From assembly GCF_000300455.3 (NCBI RefSeq), contig NZ_CP007215.2, positions 1,922,001-1,986,000 on the forward strand: a stretch of 64,000 nt of DNA. The letters run 5' to 3'. This document shows, piece after piece, positions 30,770-40,861 of the stretch. The notes beneath the pieces were generated by a model that made no database searches, was not told the DNA's origin, and saw only the letters and a program-made list of their open reading frames with translations. Both the position numbers and the translations under genes were made by a program. How positions within the stretch are numbered: the stretch's first letter is position 1; every line of letters begins with the position of its first letter. Origin of the DNA: Kosakonia sacchari SP1 (GTDB lineage Bacteria > Pseudomonadota > Gammaproteobacteria > Enterobacterales > Enterobacteriaceae).

Positions 30770-30914
30770 TTTCCCTGGAATTTCAGTTCTCAGGAAGGTG
30801 GCAACCCCCGCGTCGCCAGGTGCTTACTGTGGTAAGCAACGGGTGCGAACGGGAGCAGCCAACGCACCAGAGGGCTGAAAGCCGCCGGGAAAAGGCTTTA
30901 TTGGAGAGTTTTTT
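30770..30914 (+). ncRNA. Structured leader RNA between nudB and yebC
   Basis: This 145-bp gap is not coding but folds readily: TGCTTAC/GTAAGCA (30821-30827 with 30832-30838), GGTGCG/CGCACC (30842-30847 with 30863-30868) and GGCT/AGCC (30873-30876 with 30880-30883). The last competes with an alternative stem AAAGCC/GGCTTT (30878-30883 with 30894-30899) ending at the yebC ribosome site. Mutually exclusive stems next to a ribosome site are typical of regulatory leaders. I do not recognise a known riboswitch class. Call based on base pairing only. Confidence 0.45.
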
Positions 30915-31655
30915 ATGGCAGGTCATAGTAAATGGGCCAACACCAAACACCGCAAAGCGGCACAGGATGCTAAACGCGGTAAGATCTTTACCAAAATCAT
31001 CCGTGAACTGGTAACGGCTGCTCGCCTGGGCGGCGGCGATATCGGTTCTAACCCGCGCCTGCGTGCGGCGGTTGATAAAGCGCTGTCTAACAACATGACC
31101 CGCGACACCTTAAACCGCGCTATCGCACGTGGTGTGGGTGGTGATGATGACGCGAACATGGAAACCATCATTTATGAAGGTTATGGTCCTGGCGGCACGG
31201 CGGTGATGGTGGAGTGTCTGAGTGACAACCGCAACCGTACCGTGGCGGAAGTGCGTCATGCTTTCAGCAAATGCGGTGGGAACCTCGGTACTGACGGTTC
31301 TGTCGCCTATCTGTTCAGCAAAAAAGGGGTGATCTCCTTCGAAGCTGGTGACGAAGACACCATTATGGAAGCAGCACTGGAAGCCGGTGCTGAAGACGTG
31401 GTGACGTTTGACGATGGCGCAATCGACGTTTATACCGCGTGGGAAGAGATGGGCGCAGTGCGTGATGCACTGGAAGCTGCGGGCCTGAAAGCGGACAACG
31501 CTGAAGTCTCCATGATCCCGTCAACCAAAGCCGACATGGACGTGGAAACCGCGCCGAAACTGCTGCGTCTGATCGATATGCTGGAAGATTGCGACGACGT
31601 GCAGGAGGTTTATCACAACGGTGAGATCTCTGATGAGGTTGCGGCGACACTCTAA
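30915..31655 (+). CDS. yebC: YebC/PmpR/TACO1-family protein
   Basis: A 246-aa protein beginning [23 protein letters not shown], the family hallmark, followed by [18 protein letters not shown]. Members were described as transcriptional regulators and more recently as ribosome-associated factors that help translate proline-rich stretches; both come from family knowledge. Three-domain length is complete. Ribosome site TTGGAGAG. It precedes ruvC by 37 bp, the E. coli arrangement. Confidence 0.95.
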   Translation: MAGHSKWANTKHRKAAQDAKRGKIFTKIIRELVTAARLGGGDIGSNPRLRAAVDKALSNNMTRDTLNRAIARGVGGDDDANMETIIYEGYGPGGTAVMVECLSDNRNRTVAEVRHAFSKCGGNLGTDGSVAYLFSKKGVISFEAGDEDTIMEAALEAGAEDVVTFDDGAIDVYTAWEEMGAVRDALEAAGLKADNAEVSMIPSTKADMDVETAPKLLRLIDMLEDCDDVQEVYHNGEISDEVAATL

Positions 31656-31692
31656 TGTCGCTGATTAATACGCATGTAACCGGAGACGCATA

Positions 31693-32214
31693 ATGGCGAT
31701 CATTCTCGGTATCGATCCGGGTTCGCGCGTCACCGGGTACGGCGTGATCCGCCAGACGGGACGGCAATTGACCTATCTGGGCAGTGGTTGTATCCGTACC
31801 AAAGTGGATGATTTACCGTCGCGTCTGAAGCTGATTTATGCAGGCGTGACGGAGATTATCACTCAGTTCCAGCCGGATTTTTTCGCTATCGAACAGGTGT
31901 TTATGGCGAAAAACGCCGATTCGGCGCTCAAGCTGGGGCAGGCGCGCGGTGTGGCGATTGTCGCCGCCGTGAATCAGGATTTGCCAGTGTTTGAATATGC
32001 CGCACGGCAGGTAAAACAGACGGTGGTGGGGATTGGCAGCGCGGAAAAAAGCCAGGTGCAACACATGGTGCGCACGCTGCTGAAACTGCCCGCTAACCCG
32101 CAGGCGGATGCGGCAGATGCGCTGGCTATTGCCATCACGCATTGCCATGTCAGCCAGAATGCGTTGCAGATGAGCAGCACAAGGCTCAATCTGGCTCGCG
32201 GGCGATTACGCTAA
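31693..32214 (+). CDS. ruvC: Holliday junction resolvase RuvC
   Basis: A 173-aa endonuclease, the same length as in E. coli, that resolves Holliday junctions as a dimer with RuvAB. The catalytic acids are visible: Asp7 in GIDPGS, Glu in [10 protein letters not shown], and the Asp pair in [12 protein letters not shown]. In E. coli ruvC is followed by yebB and then ruvAB; here an XRE/SDR pair is in that gap. A terminator overlaps its stop codon. Confidence 0.97.
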   Translation: MAIILGIDPGSRVTGYGVIRQTGRQLTYLGSGCIRTKVDDLPSRLKLIYAGVTEIITQFQPDFFAIEQVFMAKNADSALKLGQARGVAIVAAVNQDLPVFEYAARQVKQTVVGIGSAEKSQVQHMVRTLLKLPANPQADAADALAIAITHCHVSQNALQMSSTRLNLARGRLR

Positions 32215-32242
32215 AAAGCGTCGGTTTACCGGCGCTTTTTTT
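32213..32242. terminator. Bidirectional terminator between ruvC and the XRE regulator
   Basis: A stem of about 12 bp (AAAAAGCGTCGG / CCGGCGCTTTTT, one G-T pair) with T's on both strands serves convergent ruvC and the regulator gene. Confidence 0.85.
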
Positions 32243-33059
32243 ATAGCAGCGAGCGGATTTTATCCGCGTCTTCCTGCGTTGACGGGTTATAGACCACCAT
32301 TGTCAGGTCCGGTTGTCCCTCCACTGAGAAACTCGAAAACTCCAGCGATAAGCGGCCCGCTTCGCGATGAAGCAGGATTTTTGTGCCTTCTCCCATCATG
32401 TCAATATCATTGCTGCGCCATAGTTCGGCGAATTCAGGTGAAGCCGCACTGAGTTCTTCAACCAGCGGACGAATTTCAATGGACGCTCCGGCACGGGTGG
32501 CGTCTGCGCGAAAAGCAGCCACCAGAAAGCGGGCGAGCGAATGCCAGTCTGCCTGTGCGGCGCGCGCCTGGGGATTAAGAAAAATGCGCCGCAGTATATT
32601 GCGCTCGTGCGCAGGCTGGTTCGGGTAATCGGATAACACCACCGTGGCGGCTTTGTTCCAGGCGAGCACATCCCAGGTCGCATTGCGGATCATCGCCGGG
32701 CTCAGGTCCATACAGTCCAGCACTTTTTGCAGCCTTTCCGTCACGGTTCCTCTGGTCATGGAATACATGCCCGGAGCACGGCCTAATGCCAGATGAAAAA
32801 CGTGTTCGCGTTCGCGCTCAGAAAGACGCAACGCCTGGCAAATGCGCTCCAGCACTTCGGCTGACGGCGTACCGCCACGGCCTTGCTCAAGCCAGGTATA
32901 CCAGGTGGCGCTAATACAGGCCAGATGCGCCACCTCTTCACGACGCAGGCCCGGCGTACGTCGCCGCGCGGTATGAAAGCCCAGCGCCACAGGGTCAAGC
33001 TGCGCGCGGCGCGATTTCAGGTAACTGCCCAGATTTTTAGGCTGAGAAACGCTTTGCAT
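32241..33059 (-). CDS. XRE-family transcriptional regulator with MmyB-like ligand-binding domain
   Basis: A 272-aa protein. An N-terminal helix-turn-helix (residues ~10-85, RTPGLRREEVAHLACISATWYTWLEQGRG) is joined to a C-terminal PAS-like MmyB ligand-binding domain (~105-270, WDVLAWNKAATVVLSDYP). Proteins of this architecture are common next to oxidoreductases they control and may bind a fatty acid or similar ligand. It is divergent from an SDR gene across 95 bp containing an inverted repeat, so it probably regulates that gene and itself. Not in E. coli at this place. Confidence 0.88.
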   Translation of the reverse strand: MQSVSQPKNLGSYLKSRRAQLDPVALGFHTARRRTPGLRREEVAHLACISATWYTWLEQGRGGTPSAEVLERICQALRLSEREREHVFHLALGRAPGMYSMTRGTVTERLQKVLDCMDLSPAMIRNATWDVLAWNKAATVVLSDYPNQPAHERNILRRIFLNPQARAAQADWHSLARFLVAAFRADATRAGASIEIRPLVEELSAASPEFAELWRSNDIDMMGEGTKILLHREAGRLSLEFSSFSVEGQPDLTMVVYNPSTQEDADKIRSLL

Positions 33060-33067
33060 CCTGTTAG

Positions 33068-33121
33068 TCCTTATACCCCGATAACGTCACTACTTTTCAC
33101 TACAAAGGATATTTATAAGGA
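33068..33121. promoter_or_regulatory. Candidate operators in the regulator-SDR divergent region
   Basis: An 8-bp perfect inverted repeat TCCTTATA (33068-33075) / TATAAGGA (33114-33121) brackets a direct repeat of TCACTAC (33087-33093 and 33096-33102). The layout suits a dimeric helix-turn-helix repressor acting on both divergent promoters. The regulator is inferred to be the adjacent XRE protein. Confidence 0.4.
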
Positions 33122-33154
33122 TAACGGCGCGAGTCAACATCAGGAGGCACACGC

Positions 33155-34036
33155 ATGCATGTTTTTCTAACGGGCGCGACCGGTTGGGTCGGCGCAAAAG
33201 TGGCGGCAGAGTTGATTGCTGCCGGGCACCAGGTGAGCGGCCTGGCGAGAAATGCGGATAAAGCACAGCCGCTGCTGACTGCGGGAGGGCAGGTTATTTC
33301 CGGAACGCTAGATGATCATTCTGTCTTGTTTGACGCGGCTTCGCGTGCGGATGCGGTGATCCATACCGCCTTTAATCACGACTTTTCCCGTTTTGCGGAA
33401 AATTGCGAACAGGACAGACGCGCTATTGAAGTGATGGGGGAGGCGCTGCTTGGTAGCGATCGTCCGATGCTGGTGACCTCGGGACTGGCAAGGCTGGTTC
33501 AGGGGCGGGCAGCAACTGAAAAGGATAAACCTGTCAGCGCGCCGGATTATCTGCGCCGTTCCGAACTGGCGGCACAGGCTCTGGCCGAAAAAGGTGTCCG
33601 GGCTGCCAGTGTGCGTCTGGCACCAACTGTTCATGGCGTAGGCGATCACGGTTTTATCCCTATTTTGATTGCGCTGGCGAAGAAAACCGGTGTCTCCGCC
33701 TGGCCGGATGAGGGGAATAATCGCTGGGCTGCTGTGCATCGCCTTGATGCGGCGAAGCTCTACCGGCTGGCGCTGGAAAGTGGCGTAACGGAAACGGTAT
33801 ATCATGCGGTAGCCGAGGAAGGGATCGCGATGCGGGAGATTGCCATCGCCATTGGCAACATGCTAGGGCTGCCCGCTGAATCACGCAGTGCCGACCATTT
33901 TGGCTGGTTTGCTACCTTTGCCGCCGCGGATATGTCAGCGTCCAGCGAGCGAACCCGCGACGTTTTAGGCTGGCAGCCTGTGCAACGCGACTTACTCACC
34001 GATCTTGCGGATGCGGGTTATTACGCGAATTCCTGA
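33155..34036 (+). CDS. Extended SDR-family NAD(P)-dependent oxidoreductase/epimerase
   Basis: A 293-aa cytoplasmic Rossmann-fold protein. The nucleotide-binding motif TGATGWVG is at residues ~7-14, the mid-region has [11 protein letters not shown], and an [15 protein letters not shown] segment sits where the YxxxK active-site motif normally lies. The Tyr and a downstream basic residue are not spaced as in classical SDRs, so catalysis may differ. Start supported by CAGGAGG. It is the target candidate of the divergent XRE regulator; the pair is typically induced by xenobiotics in other bacteria, but the substrate here is unknown. Confidence 0.82.
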   Translation: MHVFLTGATGWVGAKVAAELIAAGHQVSGLARNADKAQPLLTAGGQVISGTLDDHSVLFDAASRADAVIHTAFNHDFSRFAENCEQDRRAIEVMGEALLGSDRPMLVTSGLARLVQGRAATEKDKPVSAPDYLRRSELAAQALAEKGVRAASVRLAPTVHGVGDHGFIPILIALAKKTGVSAWPDEGNNRWAAVHRLDAAKLYRLALESGVTETVYHAVAEEGIAMREIAIAIGNMLGLPAESRSADHFGWFATFAAADMSASSERTRDVLGWQPVQRDLLTDLADAGYYANS

Positions 34037-34065
34037 ACCGCGCTCGCGTTTTACTGTATATTCGG

Positions 34066-34081
34066 CTGGATATCTATCCAG
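34066..34081. promoter_or_regulatory. LexA (SOS) box of ruvAB
   Basis: CTGGATATCTATCCAG matches the LexA consensus CTG-N10-CAG and is, as I recall, the same as the E. coli ruvA operator. It lies 54 bp before ruvA. A second, half-degenerate box (CTGTATATTCGGCTGG, 34054-34069) overlaps it. The longer palindrome 34064-34083 is followed by seven T's, so in RNA it could also terminate transcription coming from the SDR gene. Confidence 0.9.
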
Positions 34082-34134
34082 CCTTTTTTTATCATACGGC
34101 ATTACATTTTCAGCCGTTAACGCAGGAGCGTCAC

Positions 34135-34746
34135 GTGATAGGCAGACTCAGAGGCATTATTGTAGAAAAACAACCCCCGTTGGTTCTGCTGGAAGTGGGG
34201 GGGGTGGGATATGAAGTCCATATGCCGATGACCTGCTTTTATGAGCTCCCGGACGCCGGAAAAGAGGCGGTTGTTTTTACACAGTTTGTGGTACGTGAAG
34301 ACGCTCAGCTGTTATACGGATTTAATAACAAGCAAGAACGGACGCTGTTTCGCGAACTCATCAAAACCAATGGCGTTGGTCCGAAGCTGGCACTGGCAAT
34401 TTTGTCCGGCATGTCGGCGCAGCAGTTTGTTAACGCCGTTGAACGCGAAGATCCTGCGGCGCTGGTCAAATTGCCGGGAATCGGGAAGAAAACCGCCGAG
34501 CGTTTGATTGTCGAGATGAAAGATCGCTTTAAAGGTCTGCACGGCGATCTCTTCACCCCTGCTGCTGATTTGGTGCTGGCCTCTCCGGCGAGCCCGGCGA
34601 CGGATGATGCGGAACAAGAAGCCGTTGCTGCGCTGGTGGCGTTAGGCTATAAACCTCAGGAAGCCAGCCGGATGATAAGTAAGATTGTGCGTCCGGACGC
34701 CAACAGTGAAACCCTGATCCGCGAAGCGCTGCGCGCGGCGTTGTGA
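34135..34746 (+). CDS. ruvA: Holliday junction DNA helicase subunit RuvA
   Basis: A 203-aa junction-binding protein that tetramerises on Holliday junctions and recruits RuvB. The start is GTG ([14 protein letters not shown]) with GCAGGAG upstream. Domain I OB-fold (1-~65), the helix-hairpin-helix domain with [19 protein letters not shown] and the mobile C-terminal domain III are complete. SOS-controlled through the box at 34066. Eight bases separate it from ruvB. Confidence 0.97.
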   Translation: MIGRLRGIIVEKQPPLVLLEVGGVGYEVHMPMTCFYELPDAGKEAVVFTQFVVREDAQLLYGFNNKQERTLFRELIKTNGVGPKLALAILSGMSAQQFVNAVEREDPAALVKLPGIGKKTAERLIVEMKDRFKGLHGDLFTPAADLVLASPASPATDDAEQEAVAALVALGYKPQEASRMISKIVRPDANSETLIREALRAAL

Positions 34747-34751
34747 GGTAG

Positions 34752-35765
<1,014 letters not shown>

Positions 35766-35804
35766 CGTTAAAGGCCGGAGAGCATTTGCTTCCGGCCTTT
35801 CGCT

Positions 35805-36590
35805 TTAGCTAGCGGGTTTCTTCATCATGCTGAAGATAAACAGCAGTGCCGCGCACAACACCACAGATGGGCCCGCAGGCGTGTCATAAAAAGCCGAAAA
35901 TGTCAGTCCGCCAGTGACGGCGATTATGCCGATACCGACTGCGATGCCTGCCATTTGCTCCGGCGTACGTGCGAAGCGTCGCGATGTCGCGGCCGGGATA
36001 ATCAATAGTGAGGTGATGATCAGTGCGCCGACGAATTTCATGGCAACGCCAATCGTTAACGCAGTGACCAGCATCAGCAGCAGCTTCACACGCTGCAACT
36101 TCACGCCATCGACAAATGCCAGCTCGGGGCTGATGGTCATCGACAGCAGATTGCGCCATTGCCAGAACAAAATTCCCAGCACCACGACAACGCCCAGGGC
36201 GATCGCCACCAGGTCGGCTGGAGTTACCGCCAGCAAGTCCCCGAACAGATAGGCCATTAAATCGACACGGATATTCGACATCAGGCTAACAACAACCAGA
36301 CCCAGCGACAGTGCGCTGTGCGCCATGATCCCCAGCAGGGTATCAATTGCCAGATGAGGTCGTTTTTCCAGCCATACCAGCCCGGCGGCCAGCAACAGCG
36401 TAACGGCGATCACTGCATAAAATGGATTGACGTCAAGCAACAAACCGAAAGCGACACCCAACAGAGAAGCATGCGCGAGCGTGTCGCCGAAATATGACAT
36501 TCTGCGCCAGACAACAAATGAGCCCAACGGACCCGCCGCGCAGGCGAGCATAACCCCGGCAAGCCAGCCGGGCAGTAATAATTCAATCAT
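35805..36590 (-). CDS. znuB: Zinc ABC transporter permease ZnuB
   Basis: A 261-aa inner-membrane permease with 7-8 helices, the membrane part of the high-affinity zinc importer ZnuABC. Family features are [21 protein letters not shown] near the N-terminus and [18 protein letters not shown] near residue 200. Its ATG overlaps the znuC stop by 4 bp. Same length as in E. coli. Confidence 0.97.
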   Translation of the reverse strand: MIELLLPGWLAGVMLACAAGPLGSFVVWRRMSYFGDTLAHASLLGVAFGLLLDVNPFYAVIAVTLLLAAGLVWLEKRPHLAIDTLLGIMAHSALSLGLVVVSLMSNIRVDLMAYLFGDLLAVTPADLVAIALGVVVVLGILFWQWRNLLSMTISPELAFVDGVKLQRVKLLLMLVTALTIGVAMKFVGALIITSLLIIPAATSRRFARTPEQMAGIAVGIGIIAVTGGLTFSAFYDTPAGPSVVLCAALLFIFSMMKKPAS

Positions 36591-37342
36591 GAGTGTCCAT
36601 TACCCTGGCGCAGCACAATACGGCCCTGTAAGTCGTGGCGGTGGTTGTGATTGTGGCGATAAATCCCCAACTGTTCCGCGCCACGCTGGCCGAACATGGA
36701 GATAAATTCCGGGTGCATTGAAACCACTTCCGGCGTGCCGGAACAGCAAATATGGTGATTCAGGCAGAGCACTTCATCGGTCTTTGCCATAACCAGATGC
36801 AGATCGTGAGAAACCATCAATACAGCGCAGTCCAGCTCTTTACGCAACTGGTCAATCAGGTTATACAGCGCCACCTGGCCATTCACATCAACGCCCTGGG
36901 TTGGCTCATCAAGAACCAGTAATTGCGGGCGATTAAGTAGCGCTCGCGCCAGCAATACACGCTGGGTTTCGCCACCAGACAGTTTTTGCATTGGCGCATC
37001 GACCAGATGTGCGGCCTGCACTCGTTTTAGTGCGGGAATAATATCGCCTTTACTGGTGCCAGGACGCAGGTGCATAAAGCGGCCAACGGTGAGCGGCAAA
37101 GTAGCATCCAGGTGTAATTTCTGCGGCACATATCCGATGCGCAGCGTTTTGTCACGCTTGATCAACCCGGAGTCGGGTGCTACCAACCCTAGCACAACAC
37201 GTACCAGCGTTGATTTGCCCGCGCCATTAGGGCCCAGCAGGGTTAAAATTTTACCGGCATGTAAATTCAGCGAAATATCAGACAGAACGCGCCGTTGGCC
37301 GAATGCGACGGTGATATTTTCGAGCGTTACAAGATTCGTCAT
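36587..37342 (-). CDS. znuC: Zinc ABC transporter ATPase ZnuC
   Basis: A 251-aa ATPase. Walker A GPNGAGKS, signature LSGGETQ and Walker [10 protein letters not shown] are intact; the C-terminus is His-rich ([10 protein letters not shown]) as in E. coli. The start [10 protein letters not shown] was chosen by match to E. coli ZnuC; a longer frame from 37393 crosses the Zur site. It is divergent from znuA. Confidence 0.96.
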   Translation of the reverse strand: MTNLVTLENITVAFGQRRVLSDISLNLHAGKILTLLGPNGAGKSTLVRVVLGLVAPDSGLIKRDKTLRIGYVPQKLHLDATLPLTVGRFMHLRPGTSKGDIIPALKRVQAAHLVDAPMQKLSGGETQRVLLARALLNRPQLLVLDEPTQGVDVNGQVALYNLIDQLRKELDCAVLMVSHDLHLVMAKTDEVLCLNHHICCSGTPEVVSMHPEFISMFGQRGAEQLGIYRHNHNHRHDLQGRIVLRQGNGHS

Positions 37343-37372
37343 AGCATTTATGGGGTTGCACAAGTTGTCGAA

Positions 37373-37387
37373 TGTTATAATATCACA
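37373..37387. promoter_or_regulatory. Zur operator between znuCB and znuA
   Basis: TGTTATAATATCACA matches the enterobacterial Zur box core and overlaps TATAAT-like -10 sequences on both strands. When zinc is plentiful, Zur would block both divergent transcripts. Confidence 0.85.
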
Positions 37388-37420
37388 TCCCACTTATTCA
37401 TTACGATTAATAGTCGCATT

Positions 37421-38365
37421 ATGTTACATAAAAATACGCTTCTTTGCGCAGCGTTATCCGCTGCGCTTCTCGGTGGAGCAGCACAAACTGCTAACGCCGC
37501 CGTTGTAACGTCATTAAAGCCGCTGGGATTTATCGCGTCAGCAATCGCTGATGGGGTGACGCCGACAGAAGTATTACTGCCGGATGGCGCTTCAGAGCAC
37601 GATTATTCCCTGCGTCCATCGGATGTAAAACGCTTACAGAACGCGGACTTAGTATTTTGGGTCGGACCTGAAATGGAAGCCTTTATGGTGCGTTCCGCGC
37701 AGCAAATCCCGGCGAAAAAATTAGTGACGATGGCGGAACTGGATGGTGTGAAAACGCTACTCATGAAAGGGTCGGACGAGGATGAGCACGACCATGGTGA
37801 TGGACATCATCAGGACGAAAAAAGTGACGAGCATCACCATCACGGTGAGTACAACATGCATCTGTGGCTCTCCCCAGAGATTGCGCGGCTGTCGGCGGTT
37901 GCAATCCACGATAAATTAGTGGAAGTTATGCCGCAAAGTCGAGCCAAGCTGGACGCCAACCTGCAAGCATTTGAGGCATCATTAGCCCAGTCCGATAAGC
38001 AGGTCGGTAACGAGCTGGCACCGCTGAAAGGGAAAGGGTATTTCGTTTTTCATGACGCCTACGGCTACTTTGAAAAACACTACGGACTGACTCCGCTCGG
38101 TCACTTTACCGTCAACCCCGAAATTCAGCCTGGTGCGCAGCGTTTACATGAAATCAGAACACAGTTGGTTGAGCAAAAAGCAACCTGCGTTTTTGCTGAG
38201 CCACAGTTCAGGCCAGCGGTCGTAGAAGCTGTTGCCAGAGGGACATCCGTTCGAATGGGAACGTTGGATCCGCTCGGTATCGGCATCAAGTTAGGCAAAG
38301 AGAGCTATCCGCAGTTCCTTGCCCAACTTTCACATCAGTATGCGAGCTGCCTGAAAGGAGAATAA
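37421..38365 (+). CDS. znuA: Periplasmic zinc-binding protein ZnuA
   Basis: A 314-aa substrate-binding protein of the zinc importer. A signal peptide ([19 protein letters not shown], cleaved near TANA-A) is followed by the cluster A-I fold. The metal-capturing loop at about residues 120-145 contains [19 protein letters not shown], and ligand histidines recur in NMHLWLSP and FHDAYGY. The start was chosen because it begins the signal peptide; the longer frame crosses the Zur site. It is followed 15 bp later by mepM. Confidence 0.96.
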   Translation: MLHKNTLLCAALSAALLGGAAQTANAAVVTSLKPLGFIASAIADGVTPTEVLLPDGASEHDYSLRPSDVKRLQNADLVFWVGPEMEAFMVRSAQQIPAKKLVTMAELDGVKTLLMKGSDEDEHDHGDGHHQDEKSDEHHHHGEYNMHLWLSPEIARLSAVAIHDKLVEVMPQSRAKLDANLQAFEASLAQSDKQVGNELAPLKGKGYFVFHDAYGYFEKHYGLTPLGHFTVNPEIQPGAQRLHEIRTQLVEQKATCVFAEPQFRPAVVEAVARGTSVRMGTLDPLGIGIKLGKESYPQFLAQLSHQYASCLKGE

Positions 38366-38380
38366 CGAGGAAGTGAATAC

Positions 38381-39709
38381 GTGCAACAGATAGCCCGCTC
38401 TGTCGCCCTGGCATTTAATAATCTGCCCCGACCCCACCGCGTTATGCTGGGGTCGCTTACAGTTCTCACTCTCACGGTCGCCGTTTGGCGTCCGTATGTT
38501 TATCACCCCGAATCCGTTACACCTATTGTTAAAGCTATCGAGCTGCCGAAGAGCGAAATCCGTTCTTTGCTGCCGGAAGCCAGTGAACCTATCGACCAGA
38601 CTGCATCGGATGACGATGTTGACGCTATTCCGCAGGATGAACTCGATGAGAAAACCTCCAGTGAAGCTGGCGTACATGAATACGTAGTATCCACGGGCGA
38701 TACGCTGAGCAGCATTCTTAACCAGTACGGCATTGATATGGGTGATATCAGCCAGCTTGCTGCTGCGGATAAAGAGCTGCGTAACCTGAAAATCGGCCAA
38801 CAGATCTCCTGGACTCTGACTGAGGATGGCGATTTGCAGCGATTGACCTGGGAGATGTCCCGCCGCGAGACCCGTACTTATGACCGCGTTGATGGCGGCT
38901 TCAAAATGAGTAGCGAAACGCAGCAGGGCGATTGGGTAAACTCGGTGATGAAAGGGACGGTCGGCGGGAGTTTTGTTTCCAGCGCGCGCGACGCCGGGCT
39001 AACCAGCGGTGAAGTCAGCGCGGTGATTAAAGCCATGCAGTGGCAAATGGATTTCCGCAAGCTGAAAAAAGGCGATGAATTCTCTGTACTCATGTCCCGC
39101 GAAATGCTGGAAGGCAAGCAAGAGCAAAGCCAGTTACTTGGTGTGCGTCTGCGTTCCGACGGCAAAGATTATTATGCAATCCGCGCGGAAGACGGCAAAT
39201 TTTACGATCGCAACGGTACGGGCCTGGCAAAAGGATTTTTGCGCTTCCCGACATCTAAGCAGTTCCGTGTTTCTTCGAATTTTGACCCCCGTCGTCTGAA
39301 CCCGGTTACCGGTCGCGTTGCACCGCATAAAGGCGTTGATTTCGCATTACCACAGGGAACGCCTGTGCTCGCAGTAGGGGATGGCGAAGTCGTCGTGGCG
39401 AAACGCAGCGGAGCTGCAGGCAACTATGTCGCTATCCGTCACGGACGCACCTATACCACGCGTTATATGCACCTGCGCAAGCTGTTGGTAAAACCCGGAC
39501 AGAAAGTGAAACGTGGCGATCGTATTGCGCTCTCCGGGAACACCGGGCGTTCTACCGGTCCGCATTTGCACTATGAAGTATGGATCAACCAGCAAGCGGT
39601 TAATCCGTTAACGGCGAAGCTGCCGAGAACCGAAGGCTTAAGCGGGTCGGATCGTAAGGATTACCTCGCACAAGTTAAAGAGATTTTACCTCAGCTAAAA
39701 GTCGACTGA
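38381..39709 (+). CDS. mepM: Murein DD-endopeptidase MepM
   Basis: A 442-aa (E. coli 440) envelope enzyme that cleaves D-Ala-mDAP crosslinks so new murein can be inserted. An N-terminal membrane anchor (~22-36), a LysM domain (~100-145, EYVVSTGDTLSSILNQYG) and a C-terminal LytM/M23 zinc peptidase are present; zinc ligands lie in HKGVDFALP and HLHYEVW. GTG start, 15 bp after znuA. A terminator follows. Confidence 0.96.
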   Translation: MQQIARSVALAFNNLPRPHRVMLGSLTVLTLTVAVWRPYVYHPESVTPIVKAIELPKSEIRSLLPEASEPIDQTASDDDVDAIPQDELDEKTSSEAGVHEYVVSTGDTLSSILNQYGIDMGDISQLAAADKELRNLKIGQQISWTLTEDGDLQRLTWEMSRRETRTYDRVDGGFKMSSETQQGDWVNSVMKGTVGGSFVSSARDAGLTSGEVSAVIKAMQWQMDFRKLKKGDEFSVLMSREMLEGKQEQSQLLGVRLRSDGKDYYAIRAEDGKFYDRNGTGLAKGFLRFPTSKQFRVSSNFDPRRLNPVTGRVAPHKGVDFALPQGTPVLAVGDGEVVVAKRSGAAGNYVAIRHGRTYTTRYMHLRKLLVKPGQKVKRGDRIALSGNTGRSTGPHLHYEVWINQQAVNPLTAKLPRTEGLSGSDRKDYLAQVKEILPQLKVD

Positions 39710-39732
39710 TTCGTTTAACAAATGTGCGTCCG

Positions 39733-39765
39733 AAGCCGATGCCTCAACCGCATCGGCTTTTTCTT
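39733..39765 (+). terminator. Terminator after znuA-mepM
   Basis: Stem AAGCCGATGC / GCATCGGCTT, seven-base loop, T-rich tail, 24 bp after mepM. Confidence 0.87.
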
Positions 39766-39839
39766 TTGTGCGATGGATGGCGCCTCGCTACACTATCTCA
39801 TTATTTTATGTAAACTGATTTCTCGCCTGCGGAAGATGC

Positions 39840-40811
39840 ATGGAAACGAAAAAAAATACCGCTGAATATATTCCTGAGTTTGAAAAAGAATTTCGCCATC
39901 CACGCTACTGGGGCGCGTGGCTGGGAGTGCTGGCTTTTGCGGGCGTAGCGATGATCCCGCCGTCGGTGCGCGATCCTGTACTCGGCAAACTTGGGCGTCT
40001 GGCCGGAAAGTTCGGCAAAAGCGCACGTCGCCGTGCGCAGATCAACCTCTACTACTGTTTCCCTGAAAAGAGCGATGCGGAAAGAGAGGCCATTATTGAC
40101 GAGATGTTTGCCACTGCGCCGCAAGCCATGGTTCTGATGGCGGAACTGGCGCTGCGTGGCCCGGAAAAGATTCTGCCGCGTGTGGAATGGCAGGGTCGTG
40201 AAATTATTGATGAAATGCACCGCAACGAAGAGAAGGTGATTTTCCTGGTCCCGCACGGTTGGGGCATTGATATCCCGGCGATGTTAATGGCATCACAGGG
40301 GCGAAACATAGCAGCGATGTTTCATAATCAGGGCAACAAAGTATTCGATTATATATGGAACACCGTGCGACGTCGTTTTGGCGGGCGTTTACATGCGCGT
40401 AATGATGGCATCAAGCCTTTTATTCAGTCGATACGTCAGGGCTACTGGGGGTACTACCTTCCGGATCAGGATCACGGTGCGGAGCACAGTGAATTTGTTG
40501 ATTTCTTTGCAACCTATAAAGCGACATTGCCTGCTATTGGCCGTTTGATGAAAGTGTGCCGTGCGCGCGTGGTGCCGCTGTTCCCGGTTTATGATGCGAA
40601 AACACACCGGCTGATTATTCAGGTGCGGCCGCCGATGGACGACCTGCTCACTGCCGATGACAACACGATTGCCCGGCGTATGAACGAAGAAGTTGAAAAG
40701 TTTGTCGGTCCGCATCCTGAGCAATACACCTGGATCCTCAAATTGCTTAAAACGCGGAAACCGGGTGAGACAGAGCCTTACAGGCGCAAAGATTTATTTG
40801 CGAAAAAATAG
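39840..40811 (+). CDS. lpxM: Lipid A myristoyltransferase LpxM
   Basis: A 323-aa inner-membrane acyltransferase, the same length as E. coli LpxM, adding the second secondary acyl chain (myristate) to lipid A. One N-terminal membrane helix (~28-45) precedes the HX4D catalytic motif in VPHGWGID and the [10 protein letters not shown] segment. Its position between mepM and pykA is conserved. Confidence 0.97.
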   Translation: METKKNTAEYIPEFEKEFRHPRYWGAWLGVLAFAGVAMIPPSVRDPVLGKLGRLAGKFGKSARRRAQINLYYCFPEKSDAEREAIIDEMFATAPQAMVLMAELALRGPEKILPRVEWQGREIIDEMHRNEEKVIFLVPHGWGIDIPAMLMASQGRNIAAMFHNQGNKVFDYIWNTVRRRFGGRLHARNDGIKPFIQSIRQGYWGYYLPDQDHGAEHSEFVDFFATYKATLPAIGRLMKVCRARVVPLFPVYDAKTHRLIIQVRPPMDDLLTADDNTIARRMNEEVEKFVGPHPEQYTWILKLLKTRKPGETEPYRRKDLFAKK

Positions 40812-40816
40812 CCCAC

Positions 40817-40847
40817 AAAAAAGGCCTCTCAATGAGAGGCCTTTTTG
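40817..40847. terminator. Bidirectional terminator between lpxM and pykA
   Basis: A perfect stem AAAAGGCCTCTC / GAGAGGCCTTTT with loop AAT lies between these convergent genes, with T's on both strands. Confidence 0.92.
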
Positions 40848-40861
40848 CTTTCTATAACCGC

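Noticed and set aside
30790-30830. Cobalamin-riboswitch-like bases before yebC
   Set aside because: A loose resemblance to the GGUG...CCCGC region, but the B12 box is absent and YebC has no cobalamin link.
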